64,000 nt of DNA from Tupaia tana (GCA_026018925.1 JAKSZU010000008.1:58884027-58948026); one strand, 5' to 3'; positions 43,987-55,422 are shown, numbered from the stretch's first letter. The notes: generated from the sequence alone by a model not told the origin. A program made the numbers and translations.

Positions 43987-44504
43987 TTTTTAAAAGGCTT
44001 TTGTTATAGGGCATGTGGGCTTGCCAGAGACAGAGTAGGAAAGTAAGAAATTTCTCCTGGGGGGATGGCCACACCATAATCTGTTTTCCTCCACTCTGGG
44101 GATTTTGGGCACCCACACACACATGTCTAGAGTGACAATCAAGGTATTGGGTCGGGACCAGCAGATGACATAATGGTTACATCACTGGACTCTCACTGTA
44201 GTCGACCACAGTTTGAGAACCAGATCTGGTGGCTTAATACTCATGCCAGGCACATGTGCATGTGTGCCCAAGATCCCAAGAGGGGAATGGAGAAGAAGGA
44301 TTTGTGGCATGACCATCTCCCCTGGGGGGTGGGGGGGGAGTGGGGCGGGCGTTGTGTGATTTCTGGCTTTCTGGCAAACGCATGTACCCTATAGCAAAAA
44401 TCTCTTAAAAATAAAATAAAAAAGATGCTGGGTCTAGGACTCGAATCATAGTAGGCCATACAGGAGTCCAGTGCTTTAACCACCGTGCCACCTGCTGGCC
44501 CTCT
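43987..44504 (-). mobile_element. SINE, A type, old, split by a younger A copy
   Basis: The 3' part is 43987-44154 (minus), the tRNA head part is 44425-44504 ('gggccagcaggtggcacggtggttaaagcactgg' on the minus strand, with 'tgattcgagtccta'). The younger plus-strand copy lies between. 'tattgggtc'/'tgctgggtc' near the break is a likely duplication. Confidence 0.85.
44155..44424 (+). mobile_element. SINE, A type, A2-like, nested
   Basis: The head is 'gggaccagcagatgacataatggttacatcactgg' with 'agtttgagaacc', body 'cccaagatcccaagagg', G-rich expansion at 44323-44353, end 'taccctatagcaaaaatctctt'. Confidence 0.88.
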
Positions 44505-44714
44505 ATTGTAGTGAATTTAAGGAAAAGCCTAAAATTTTAATAGGGCTGCTAAGCTGTCCACATCCTGGTTCTTCCTAACTTCTAGAGTTTTGTCTCTTGG
44601 GATTCACTTTTCTATACTATCTCTTCTTTCTATTAAATTTTCTAATAAAGTTCTTTTAGAAAAGTGGCAGCTATTTCTTTTGTTTTTTGACTTTCCTTTA
44701 ACATTATTTCTTTT

Positions 44715-44857
44715 TTAAACTTTTCTTTTTTTATTGCTAGAGGGCGCATGCACTTGCCGGAGAGAGCACCCTCACAATGGAGCATGGTGATGCTGCAATG
44801 CCCTCTGCTCCATTTCTCCATCCTGTCAAGACTTTGGGCTGTGACATCGAGGCTATC
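44715..44857 (-). mobile_element. SINE, A-like, truncated
   Basis: Minus-strand 3' part only: body 'cccaaagtcttgacaggatgg', 'catgcgccctctagcaataaaaaaa'. The tRNA head is missing. Confidence 0.6.
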
Positions 44858-44865
44858 AAACTGTC

Positions 44866-45065
44866 AGGGCCAGTGCATAGTGGTAACACAACTGGACCCA
44901 GCTGGATAGGTCCTGAGTTCATGTCCCAGAGCCTCCCTGAGTATGTCTGGTGTGCACATCCTTATACCCATAATCCAGGCCAGCTGAGACTGGGGGCAGA
45001 TTGTGGTGTGAAGATCTCATTGGGGGTATTTCTCTTTCTCTCTGAAAACAGAGACTTCATAAAAC
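44866..45065 (+). mobile_element. SINE, B type
   Basis: 'agggccagtgcatagtggtaacac', 'cctgagttcatgtcccagagcc', 'acccataatccaggccagctgagactgggggcagattgtgg', CT-rich end, 'cataaaacaaaattt'. Confidence 0.75.
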
Positions 45066-45377
45066 AAAATTTAGAAAACAAAAACACTCTTCCTCTTTCT
45101 ATATCTTCACTACCAAACTTTTAGAGAAATTTCAGGCCCAATTAAATGTCAACTCAGCCATAAATCTTCTGGAGATCACACTAACCAGAAGTGACTCTTT
45201 GAAACTCCTATGGTCAGCATTTTGCATCCTTTAGTGTACTAATGGAACCAGGCATTGACCATCAATGGCTGCTAAAATGAGGAGAAAAGAGAGATAATGA
45301 GACATCATGTGCTTCTTAATGGAAGAACACACACACAAAAAAGAACCTGAATTTGATTAAGCCTCTACCTAAATCAG

Positions 45378-45578
45378 CATTGTCCAACAGACTTTTTCAC
45401 AATGATGGAAGTGTTCTATAGAGGCGTTCAGTATGATAGCCATTAGCCACGTGGAGCTAATTCGTCATTTGAGTGGGGTTAATATATCTTAGTAAATGAA
45501 TTTTAAATTTTATTTCATTTTAGTTTATTTAATTTTAAAGATAGCTCTTGTGGCTATCAGCTACTGTATTAGTATAGC
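45378..45578. mobile_element. hAT-type MITE
   Basis: 'cagcattgtccaacagactttttcacaatgatggaagtgttctata', 'gatagccattagccacgtggagc', 'gaattttaaattttatttcatttt' and 'gctcttgtggctatcagctactgtatt' follow a common mammalian palindromic hAT MITE whose ends read 'cagcactgtccaatag'. Confidence 0.7.
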
Positions 45579-46357
45579 TCTAAATTCAATTATCAACTTA
45601 TAGGAAAGGTGGAGGACAGAAGAACATTTCAAATCACACCATGGAGGTAAGCTCAGCAAACTCCAGACTAAAACACTCTTGTTTCTTCAAAAATACATGG
45701 TTAAGACTTAAAATTTTTAAAAAAAAATTTTTTAAAAGGAACTTACATATTGAAAAAGGCTGAAGTATCAAATGATTATGAAATACGAGGCTTATTTGGA
45801 TTCTGATTTATAAACATTAATGAGGTGAGATGACTATAAATTTGAACCTAACTGATTTTTTATGAAATTAGGGGAACATTAACATGCATTCCAGAGATAA
45901 TGACATGAAACTTACACTTACTTTTTAGAAAGCATTCCTACCTTAGACATGCAGCCTAAAATACTAATAGGAGAAATAATGCCTGGTATTTTCTTCAAAA
46001 TAATATGAAGGATGAAGAATTTAACAGAGCTTAGAATGGGGCAAGATTTACTAAGGGTTAATAATTGTTGGGGTCTATGTATTGGCTATACAGAGGTTCA
46101 TTATCTAGAATCTATTTACTTTCACAAACATTTGAAATTCTCCATGAAAAGAACTTTTAAAAATAAAAAGATAAAATCTTCTATAGTATATTACACTATT
46201 TATATGACACACAAAACTCTCTAATAAAGATTTGTTCAAATGATATATGTATCCTAAAAAATGTTGGTGGTCTTAAGATCAGGTTTTACACCATATACAT
46301 TGTTTTACTACTCTCAGTATCTTAATCTAGAATCTTATATATGCAAAATAAAACATT

Positions 46358-46612
46358 CCTTGGCCAATAAGCGGCAGAGTGGTTAAAGCACCTGGATCCC
46401 ACATGACCAACTACACAGTTCAAGTCCTGGACCAGGTGACTTGAAAAACATGCCAGATACATGTGTGTACGTCCAGAATCTTGAAAGGTGGAAAGATGAA
46501 GGAAAAGGGACTGTGGCATGACTATCCCATAGAGAGGAATGCTTTCTCCCTCTCTTTCTCTCCCTCTACCTTCTGCCCACCAGCTAACACAAGCAACTTC
46601 TGGCAAAAAGAC
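46358..46612 (+). mobile_element. SINE, A type, diverged
   Basis: The head is 'ttggccaataagcggcagagtggttaaagcacctgg' with 'gttcaagtcctgg', body 'ccagaatcttgaaaggtgg', end 'caacttctggcaaaaag'. Confidence 0.82.
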
Positions 46613-46619
46613 TAGTGTC

Positions 46620-46862
46620 TTCGTGAGAGGAAAAGACAACAGAGACAGCTCTCTCTCCACATATGTCCAAAGAAGAAGCCATATGAAGACACAGTAAAAA
46701 AGAACCCAAGCCAGGAAGAGTGGCCTCAGCAGAAACCAATTCTGATGGCATCTAGGTCATGGACTTCTAGATCCTGGAATTGTGAGAAAATAAGTTTCTG
46801 TTGTTTAAGGCATCCAGGCCATGGTATTTTGTTATGGTTGTCCAAACAGACTAACATATACA
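46620..46862 (+). mobile_element. MLT1-like LTR, 3' part
   Basis: 'catatgaagacacagtaaaaaag', 'ggcctcagcagaaaccaattctgatggcatctaggtcatggacttctagatcctggaattgtgagaaaataagtttctgttgtttaaggcatcc', end 'ttatggttgtccaaacagactaac'. Confidence 0.82.
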
Positions 46863-47699
46863 CTTTTTCCAGGTCTGGCTAGACCAAGATGTTTGTAAAT
46901 CCTGTGAAAGTGCATGAAGAATTCAGTACCTACTTCTGAAGAAAGGCTCCATAGTGTCTAACAAATACCTGTAATGAGATGTCTCAGCAAAACAGGTCAA
47001 GAAATCCCTGGGAGATAAGAGTGTATTTTCCTGCTTTATTTAATTATGAGCATTCTAAAAGTATTATTTCTATGACTTTTTAATTGCAGACATCCATTGT
47101 GAATTTTTATGAACTGGCAGCAGTGTAGCTGCCACTTATAGTAATAGTAATGGTTACTTATAACACTACTTTTCATGAAAAGATCATTATAATTTTAAGC
47201 CACATTCTCTATGGACATTAGGGAATTCAATGTTTTTCCATGTCTGGACTTCCTGTGGTAGTATGTTAGTAAGATTTTATGTTGGAAATATCTTGTAAAT
47301 AAGGACATGATGACAAAAAACTATTATTCAAAATATAACTACTAAATATAAGCTCTGAGTATTCAGAGATTGAACCATATCCTCTATAGAATATGAAAGA
47401 TCTTAATGTATCCTGTGACTGAGCATCTCAGTATTTTTATGATGGAAATAACATTTTTATTCTAAAATTAGCCTGAATCATTAATTCTTAAAATTTTAAG
47501 AAGTAAGGAATTTTAAAATTCCTTTCTAGCTTGTGACACAGGGAATTTTAAGACTCTATGAGTACAAAGGTTCCTTCCTATGACTCCTGTGGTTCACAAG
47601 AACAAATACCAGTTTGAAGGGATTTAGAATTCCAGGAAAAAAAAAAGTATCTATATTTCCTATACTGACAGCATTAACGAATATATTTCATATACCCTA

Positions 47700-48920
47700 A
47701 AATTTATCTTTAAAAGTAGTTTTTGTTATATTAAAGAAGTATAACCATCACCACCATCTAATGCCTAATGTTTTCATCACCTCCAAAAGAAAACTCATAC
47801 CTATTAGCAGTTGTTGCCCTTTTTGGCCTTCCCCCATCCCCTAGCAATAATGAATCTGGTTCCTGTCAATGCGTATTTCCACTGGTCATTTCAAATAAAT
47901 GCGATCTTACAATAAGTGATCTTTTGTATCTGGCTTCTTTCATATAGCATTATGTTTTCATAGTTCATCCATGTTTCAGCATGACTCAGTTTCTTCGTTT
48001 TCATGGCTGAATATTTCATTGTATGAACACACAACATTTTATTTATCTATTCACCAGTTAATAGACATTTGGGTGTTTCTATTCTTTGTAAATAGCACTG
48101 CCATGAATATTTGTGTATACATTTCTATATAGACATACATTTTTAATTCTCTTGAAAATATAAACAGAGTGAATTGGTTGATGATACGGAAATCCTATAT
48201 TCACCTTTCTATAGAACTGTCAAACTGTCTTCTACGTAGCCACACCATTTTACATTTCTATCTGCAATGTGTGAGAGTTTAATTTTTCTACATTCTTATC
48301 AACATTTGTAATTCTCCATCTTTTTTATGTTCGCCATCTTGGTGAATGCACAGTGATACCTCATTATGTTTTAGCTTTGCATTTCCCTAATGAGCTATCA
48401 TACTGTGGTTCTTTGCATGTGCTTACTGGTCATCTGTGTACATGTCGGGACATGGAATAAGTTCATGGAAAATGAAACAAAAGTACTGAATTATTTTGGT
48501 GCAAAACTTTTTTGAAATCCATGTACAGCTTTATGCAGACACTTTCCCTGAACTTTATGAAGATTCTGATATTCTTTGAAGAAACGTCCATTCCAAAATC
48601 CTTTGTCCTTTTCTTGTTAATATTATTTGTCTTTTGTTATTGTTAGGCTTTAAGGGTTCTTTCCATATAGTGGCTATTAATCTTTTTGTCAGATATGTAA
48701 TTTGCAAATATTTTCTCCCATTCTTTAACTTTTCGTTTTATGGTGTCTTTTGAAGTAGAAGTATTTTTGATTTTGAGACAGTCTGGTTTACCTATTTTTC
48801 TAGCAAAATACCTGCTAGAATTTTGCAAGACAATCTTTCCATCTATATAAATAAGGGAAATTGATCTGTGCTTTTCTTTTTTTTTGGTGTCAGGGAAATA
48901 CTGGCTTCAGAATGAGTTGG
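47700..48920 (-). mobile_element. L1 3' portion, old
   Basis: On the minus strand, 48643-48828 reads KIGKPDCLKIKNTSTSKDTI..WEKIFANYISDK, a recognisable L1 ORF2 C-terminal stretch. Plus-strand text such as 'cttggtgaatgcacagtgatacctcattatg' and 'gcatttccctaatgagc' is the antisense of the distal ORF2, followed by a 3'UTR down to about 47700. A mariner MITE at 48447-48572 interrupts it. Confidence 0.85.
48447..48572. mobile_element. mariner MITE related to 51097-52906
   Basis: Left 'gacatggaataagttcatggaaaatg', central 'ttattttggtgcaaaacttttttgaaatccatg', right 'ctttccctgaactttatgaagattc'. These match the two ends of the full-length mariner joined together. Confidence 0.78.
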
Positions 48921-48989
48921 GAAAAGTCTGTGAACGATATATGTATGTGTGTGTTTACATAATACACATTCACAAAAATATGTTACACA

Positions 48990-49325
48990 GATGCTTTTCA
49001 ATTTACAATTGGGTTACATTCTGGTAAACCCATCATAGGTTGAAAATATTGCAATTCAAAAGTACATTAAATATGCCTAATCTGCCAATGTTGTAATAGA
49101 GTCTAACCTACCTTAAATATGTTCAGAATATTACGTTAATTTACAGTTGGGCTACATCATCTAATACAAGTCTATTTTACAATTCACACTTAAATCCTTC
49201 ACGTAATTTACTGAAAAGTATACAGAAAGTGTAATACATTTACTGAATGTGTACCACCTTCATAATTTTGGAAAGTCAAAACATTTCATTTGAACCATTA
49301 TAAATCGGGAATCACTGAAAACACA
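48990..49325 (+). mobile_element. Tigger-type DNA element
   Basis: 'tttacaattgggttacattctggtaaacccatcataggttgaaaatattgc', 'cctaccttaaatatgttcagaatattacgtt', 'cagttgggctacatcatctaa', 'gaatgtgtaccacctt' and the end 'gaaccattataaatcgggaatcac' follow a known mammalian Tc1/mariner-Tigger family. Confidence 0.68.
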
Positions 49326-49799
49326 TAAATACAAACATGGTACTCTTTTCTTTTGTATTTTAATCTCACTTAAGAATTTTTAAGTATGTATTTAAGTATA
49401 TTGCTTTTGCTTCTAATTTTTCTTCTTGGTTTATTCTACTTCATAGCTTATTACTGAACACTAGCTTGTTGATTACGTTATAACACCTCTGAAAAATGGC
49501 TAGTGACCTGACTTACTCTAATTACATATTAAGCACAGTACCCAAACTGATAAATCTGGTACATGGTCATTTTAGTATAGGAGAAAAGTGTTACACACAA
49601 ATATAGTTTTATTTCTTCCTTTGTTGTTTCCTAACAGGCAAAATCTTTCACACTGTGAGGCCTATGACTAGAGAATCCTAATGATAAAAATGTTGGAAAT
49701 CCTTGATGTCAAATTTATTTTACTAATAGCTGATAAAAGTGAAGTTAGGACAAAAGGGAAAAGACGTCACTTTCTAAAAAATTAGCTTTGTTAAGGATA

Positions 49800-49985
49800 A
49801 TTTATATCTTAAAAATTCATCAATTTCAAGGGTACAGTTTGTTGAGTTCTAACAAACATAATACAGTCCTGCAATCACCACTATGATCAAGATACAAAAC
49901 ATTTCCATCACCCAAAAAAGCATCTCTGGTGCTCCTCTGTAAGCGAAGCCCCTTCCTATACCCTTTTAAAGCCAGACAACCACTA
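49800..49985 (-). mobile_element. L1 3'UTR fragment
   Basis: 'tcaagggtacagtttgttgagttc', 'gtcctgcaatcaccactatgatcaagatacaaaacatttccatcaccc' and 'gccagacaaccactaatc' match the antisense reading of an old L1 3' end. Confidence 0.7.
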
Positions 49986-49989
49986 ATCA

Positions 49990-50190
49990 GTCAACATTTA
50001 ATAAGCATTATGCACTGTGCTGAACTTGTGGAGTATTATTAAATGCTCCTCTTAAAGTAGTAAGAATAGATACTATAATTCCCATGTTATAAATGAAGAA
50101 AGTGACTCAGGTTAACCTACCAAAGACTCTATAGTTAGTAGATGGTAGGGACATGTTCAAATCTAAATCTACCGAATTCCAGGATTTAGA
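49990..50190 (-). mobile_element. MIR-like relic, antisense
   Basis: 'aagcattatgcactgtgctgaac', 'tactataattcccatgttataaatgaagaaagtgactcagg' and 'agttagtagatggtaggga' match MIR in reverse. Confidence 0.65.
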
Positions 50191-50394
50191 CAAATTTGTC
50201 TAATTCAAAACCATAACCAAAATAATAATAACAGCAAACATGAATAAATACTGTGTGCCAGATGATGGCATAAGTTATAACAAACTATTATTATTTCTAC
50301 GCCAAAATTATCTTTTAACTTCCTATAGTACGGTTTTGCTTTAATATTATTTCTCACATCAATATGCATGAAACTGAATTTCTTTGATCTACCC

Positions 50395-51090
50395 TCAATC
50401 TGCTTCTGCTCTTAAATTTCTTATTTTAGTGAATGACATTAACACCTCCCTGTTATCCAAGTAGAAATTTGGAAGTCAGTCCTGATTTCTTCTTTAACGT
50501 CTATTCCTTCCCCTCAGGCACTGTGAGGAGACTTCAAAGAATTTGTGAAAAATGGATTTAAAGTATGAGTTTATTTTGGTGCAAAGAAATTTTGAAATCC
50601 ATGCAGGGTTTTTTTCTTTTTTTTCATAATACACATTTTCCATGAGCTTTCTGACAATCCCCATATATATATTACGTTTTCTTGATTTTTTCCACTCTTC
50701 TTCCCAACCATCCTGCTGTCTCCTTATGTCAAGTCCTTATATTTCTTTCCTCTCTTACTGTATTAAATACAATCTTCATCTGGACAGAAGCAGAAAATAG
50801 TGTCTGGTTCATATAGACAGTTAATAAATAGCTGCTGAATGTATGAATGAATAAATTAGCTAGCAAGCCGGTTTTCCTACTTTTGATCTTGCAGCTCTCT
50901 GATTCTTTGCACTGTTCTTTCATTCATTGCATTGCTGCTGGGGAACTTTGTAAAGGCACATCTGATATTAACCTTCAGTTTAAAAAACTATAGCTGGTTC
51001 AACTTTTGTGAAGAAGAGTTTCTAAGGTCTACTAAAGTCTGGCTCTTCTCTATTTTTCACTCTTAACTTTTGACTCCTTTCCTGCTTTTA
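50395..51090 (+). mobile_element. possible L2 relic, split by a MITE
   Basis: 'ttatccaagtagaaatttggaagtcagtcctgatttcttc' and 'aagtctggctcttctctatttttcac' fit the distal L2 sequence in outline. Divergence is high. Confidence 0.4.
50524..50664. mobile_element. mariner MITE related to 51097-52906
   Basis: Left 'gagacttcaaagaatttgtgaaaaatgg', middle 'ttattttggtgcaaagaaattttgaaatccatg', right 'cataatacacattttccatgagctttctgac'. Same layout as 48447-48572. Confidence 0.8.
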
Positions 51091-51274
51091 TACATACAGA
51101 GGATCTCCAAAAAGTTCAAGAAAAATGTGTATCATGGAAAAACAACTGAATAAATTTCAAAATATTTTGCACCAAATTAAACTTATACCAATCTGCTATA
51201 CAGAATGTCTGCATAGGATCAGTTTGAGGAACTAAAATGGATAAGATGCCTAAAATGAAAAAGAGCCCCTATCA

Positions 51275-51574
51275 ATAGGGAACCAGTAGCTAGCGTAATG
51301 GCTATGTCGCTGGACTACCACGTAGTAGACCGCGGTTCGCGTCCCGGACCCGCTGGCTTAAAACTCATGCCGGGTGTGTGTGCGTGCATGCCCAAGATTC
51401 CGAGAGGAGAATGGAGGAGAAAGAATTGCGGTGTGACCATCCCCCCTGGGGGGTGACGTCTCGCTTTCTGTCTCTATGTCTCTCTCTGTCTGGTGAGCGC
51501 ACGCTCCCTATAGCGAAAACCTCTCCAAAAAATAATAATAATAAAAATAAAATAAAATAAAAATAAAAAATAGA
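51275..51574 (+). mobile_element. SINE, A type, A1 subfamily, inside the mariner
   Basis: A perfect 17-bp duplication 'aaaaagagcccctatca' lies at 51258-51274 and 51575-51591. The head is 'gggaaccagtagctagcgtaatggctatgtcgctgg' with 'ggttcgcgtcccgg'. The tail is (AATA)/(AAAT)-rich. Confidence 0.97.
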
Positions 51575-51930
51575 AAAAAGAGCCCCTATCAGAGTTACAA
51601 GAATTCTAAAAATTCAAGCAAACATTAAATTTATGGTTTAGCTTGAGTGGAAGAACAGTGAAATCTTTGATGCTTTACAGAAAGTTTAAGAAATCAGTGG
51701 TTTACAAATGCCTAAGTTGTTATAAGAAGAGACAGGGCAATGTTGAAGATGACATCTTCAGCAGTGGCAGACCATCCACATTAATGAGCAAGAAAAAAAC
51801 CTAATCTTGTTCATGCCTTAATACAGAAAGGTCAATAATTAACAGCCAAATTGATAGCTAAACACCATGGGTATCCTGACTTGTTCCACTTATACAATTA
51901 TGACCAAAAAATTAAAGCTGAGCAAACTTT

Positions 51931-51956
51931 CCATAGGGCGGGCACCACCACGCCCC
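51931..51956 (-). mobile_element. 26-bp SINE remnant with intact target-site duplication
   Basis: Between two perfect copies of 'aagctgagcaaacttt' (51915-51930 and 51957-51972) lie 26 GC-rich bases. Their complement joins a SINE-head-like 'ggggcgtggtggt' to the A-type 3' end 'cgccctatgg', followed by the A-rich start of the duplication. About 200 or more bases of the element's middle are missing. Confidence 0.65.
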
Positions 51957-52140
51957 AAGCTGAGCAAACTTTCTGCTGAGTGCTAATGGGTATTAAAACT
52001 CTTGTACCCCGATCATCTGCAAAAAAGAGACCTTTCAATGAAAATTTTAAACAAGTGGGGTGGATACTGAACCATTTTCTTTGAGCAACTATAACAGGAG
52101 ATGACACATGGCTTTAAGTATGATCCTGAAGACAAATCAA

Positions 52141-52350
52141 AAGCTAACCACAGTAGTGCCTACCACAACGCTCTGTGATACTGAATTCACGTGGGAAGGT
52201 CCCAAGTTCACATCCTAGGTCTTACTGCATATGTCAGGCCCACATATGTGCCTGTGAGCGCTGGATGAGGCCGAGGGGTGGGAGGGTCAATCACGGCATG
52301 AAGACCCATTGTCGGAGTGTACACACCTCTCTCTATATAAACAAATAAAT
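52141..52350 (+). mobile_element. SINE, B type, inside the mariner
   Basis: 'agctaaccacagtagtgcctaccac', 'cccaagttcacatcctaggtc', 'gcgctggatgaggccgaggggtgggagggtcaatcacggcatgaagacccattgtcggagtg', 'ctctctctatataaacaaataaatg'. Confidence 0.75.
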
Positions 52351-53571
52351 GTAAAGGTAAAAAAGAGGTGGAAGTTGTCCAATCAAAGACAAAGTGGTCA
52401 GTCAAGACCAAAGGTCCTGACAACAGTCTTTTGGACTGCTCAAAGGCATTCTGCTTGTTGACTTTTGAAGGGTCAAAGAACATAGGCTTACCACAAGAAA
52501 ATTAACCAAAGCATTCGCAGAAAAATACCTGGGAAAGCTTACCATAAGGTCCTCACCATTACAATGTTTCTGTCATTCATCTTATCAAACAAGGTCAGAT
52601 TTGTGAGTTTTGATGGGAAATCATTAGACATTCACCTTACAGTCCTGATTTGGCTATTTCTGACTTCTTCCACTCCTCCCGATCTTAAGACAGCTTTAAA
52701 GGGCACCCATTTTTCTTCAGTTCGTGTACAAAGATAGCACTGACATGGATAAATTCTCAGGACCCTAGATTCTTTAGGGATGAACAAAATGGCTATAATA
52801 TCACTTATAAAATTGTCCTGAACTTGATAGGGCTTATGCTGAGAAATAAAATTCTTATTTTTATCTTTTAATTCCATTTTCCCATGAGCTTTTTGAAGTA
52901 CGCTCATATTACTACCACACTCTTTATCGTCTTTTTGGATTACTGATTTAACTCCCAATCTCGTACACCAAATTTTGAGGACCTTAAGGGCAAAGAAAGT
53001 CCTCTTGCCTTTCCCCCCATTCTTTATTCTTTCCTTTTTTCACTCACTTTCTCCATGCCTTGATACTCTCCCACAGCAATCTCCTAGTTTTTTGACACAG
53101 AGATCTCAGTAAACATTTATTGATTTAATGAATCAAAATTTTCAGAGACTGAAATTAAGCACCAAATATCCTCTGCATAAGTAACAAAGTAACATGTCAT
53201 AGTTCGTAATGAGGGTAAAAAAAGAAGAAAAGGATAGAGGAGTGTAAGGGTAAAGAGGCATTTTTTCATTAGTGAATGAAGTTAGAAAGCTGTAGGGGAA
53301 AGAGAGATTTCAGAATCAAATGTTCCCTTGGATTAGAGGCTTTAGCAAGCTGTTTCTTATCACTGTCCTTCAAAATGTAAAATATTAAGTAAATGACTAT
53401 TCAAAGTCGTTAAGAAGCTTCAGTCTTTAGATGGTGAGATCTGCTCTGCATTAACTTTAGCAACTTGTGGGAAAGGGACGTAGACACCAAGAAAAAAAGT
53501 ATGAAGTTTTACCTTTTTTTAAATAAAAAAACAACAGAATCATTTATTCAAGTTTATTTGCTATAATCATT

Positions 53572-53706
53572 TTTTTAACTTGACCAGAGAGAGACAGGAG
53601 AGAGAAAGGGAAAGTAAAAAAAGCCAGCTGGTAGGTCCAGGGCTTGAATTGCAGTCAGCCATGTGGGAGTCCAATACCTTAGCCACTCTGCCACCTGCTG
53701 GCCCCA
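53572..53706 (-). mobile_element. SINE, S type
   Basis: Minus-strand head 'ggggccagcaggtggcagagtggctaagg', 'gcaattcaagccctgg', CT-rich short body, 'ctctctggtcaagttaaaaaa'. Confidence 0.88.
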
Positions 53707-54044
53707 TTTTTTACCACTTTTGATCTTTAGTGATTCTTGAGTTCTTAGTAACACACAGCCCATGGATATGGTAAACATTTTTAAATGTGTGTGGTTTTTC
53801 TCTCAGCAAATAACTAGCATTTCATTATCTCTATTGAAGTTCATGTCATAACTTACCTACCTTTCACAGAGCCTTAAAGTACTATTGCAGTTTATCCTGT
53901 CATCTTGGCATTGTCCTATAGAAGTAGCATATATGAGGATGAAGATTATCTTTTTTCATATAACCTTTTAAAAACATCCAATATAAATATACCAACCTCT
54001 GCTATCTTTCCCCAAGTAAAAGAGGGGGGAAAATTAACTTTCTA

Positions 54045-54205
54045 GTATGTATCTGCTGCCATACTATGTACTTTCACAGATTTTAACTTACTTGATCATC
54101 AAAATAAACATTTGAGATATACTGTCTCTAGTTTACAAATAAAGAAACAAAACTTTAGCAATAATAACTTGCTCAAGGTGACGTAGCTAAGAAATAGATT
54201 TACCA
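54045..54205 (-). mobile_element. MIR-like relic, antisense
   Basis: 'ccatactatgtactttcacagattttaacttacttgatcatc', 'tagtttacaaataaagaaac' and 'taacttgctcaaggtgacgtagct' match MIR in reverse. Confidence 0.68.
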
Positions 54206-54220
54206 CCCAAACTTTGAACT

Positions 54221-54478
54221 TTTTTTTTTTTTAAATGCCAGAGGGTACACATATGCATGCATGCACACACATATGCAAGAAAAAGAGAAAATATCCTTTC
54301 ATGGAATCTGGTCCTGCCACAGTTCTTTTTCCTCCATTTCTCCATCCTGTCAGGATTTTGGGCATACACAGAAATGCCTGGAGTGTTTTTCAGGCCACCA
54401 GCCTGGGATTCGAACCATGACTGGCCATGTAGGATCCTGCTGTATAGTACATAACTGCTGCACTAAGGGACTAGACCA
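54221..54478 (-). mobile_element. SINE, A type, old
   Basis: Minus-strand head 'tggtctagtcccttagtgcagcagttatg', 'tggttcgaatcccagg', body 'cccaaaatcctgacaggatgg', end 'gtaccctctggcattt' and poly-A. Confidence 0.78.
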
Positions 54479-55200
54479 CGTGTGTCTTTTTAAATATCCA
54501 AACTTAGGTCTGTCTTACAAGGACCACACATTTAATTCCTTCATCATACCTTCCAAGGTATAAATGAGTCTTAATTTGGCTAATAATTTCATCATTTGCA
54601 AAACGACTTTCCAATTCATAACCTTTAAACAATTTCTATTTTTAAGGCCCAGGAAGTTTTAGATGCAGCAATTAAACTGATAGGACTATATCTCATAGCT
54701 AGATTAGAGATTACTGCCATTAGGCCAGAAGAGAACATCCTGGATAGATGCTACTCTTTTAGTGATGTCTCAATATATTGGAATAGGAGAAAACTAAGGA
54801 TGTGCTTATGCTGGCAAAGAATTCAAAGGATTTAAAATAGACAACTGGTAACTTCTGTCAAAAGCAACCTAAAAGTTATAATAAAATCTACTATAGATAG
54901 TATATCATGGTGACGCAAGAACGTGGGGAAGACAATGGCTTGATTCAGTAGAAAGTATATGAGCCTTGACATCAAAGATCTTTTGAGTTCAACTCCTATC
55001 TTTGATACACTTTTTATTTCTTTTTAGTGATATGTTAAATGTCATATATTATTTCAACTCTATAAACTTCAATACACATCTCTAAAAATAAAGACATTTT
55101 CTACCTATTTATGTTATTTTAAACAAAATTAATAATTCTTGATGTCATATGATATAGTCAGACCATAATTAGATTTTCATGACTATCTTATAAATGTCGT

Positions 55201-55232
<32 letters not shown>
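55201..55232 (+). repeat. (TG)n microsatellite
   Basis: 'tgtctgtgtgtgtgtgtgtgtgtgtgtgtgtc', directly at the 3' edge of a SINE. Confidence 0.9.
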
Positions 55233-55422
55233 CAAAGGGCATGTGGCAAACACAAGAGAAAGAGAGAAAGAAACTTCCAGTGGGGCTTGGTTACGCCACA
55301 ATCCTTTTTTCTCCATTCTGTCCCTATCCTGGGCAAATGCACATGGCTTGCTTGTGTGTTCATACCATGGAATCCAGCTCCCTCTGCACAAGCACTTAAC
55401 CACTGTACTATAGGGCTAACCC
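55233..55422 (-). mobile_element. SINE, A type, old, shortened head
   Basis: Minus-strand 'gggttagccctatagtacagtggttaag', then body pieces 'gaatggagaaaaaaggattgtggcgtaacc', CT-rich block, 'cacatgccctttg'. The B-box part is lost. Confidence 0.7.

Larger units (their letters stand above)
51097..52906 (+). mobile_element. full-length mariner-family transposon, inactive
   Basis: The left end cagaggatctccaaaaagttc pairs with the right-end complement tgagcgtacttcaaaaagctc over 21 positions. TA flanks both ends (51095-51096, 52907-52908). The transposase coding strand is plus. Remnants include TITGDDTWL..YDPEDKSK at about 52085-52140 (GDE/D-W-type catalytic region) and 'HLTVLIWLFLTSSTPPDLKTALKGTHFSS' at about 52632-52720, corresponding to the family's YSPDLAPSDFHLF-like catalytic end and following segment. 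Stops, frameshifts and three insertions (an A1 SINE, a B SINE, a tiny SINE remnant) make it dead. Confidence 0.88.
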
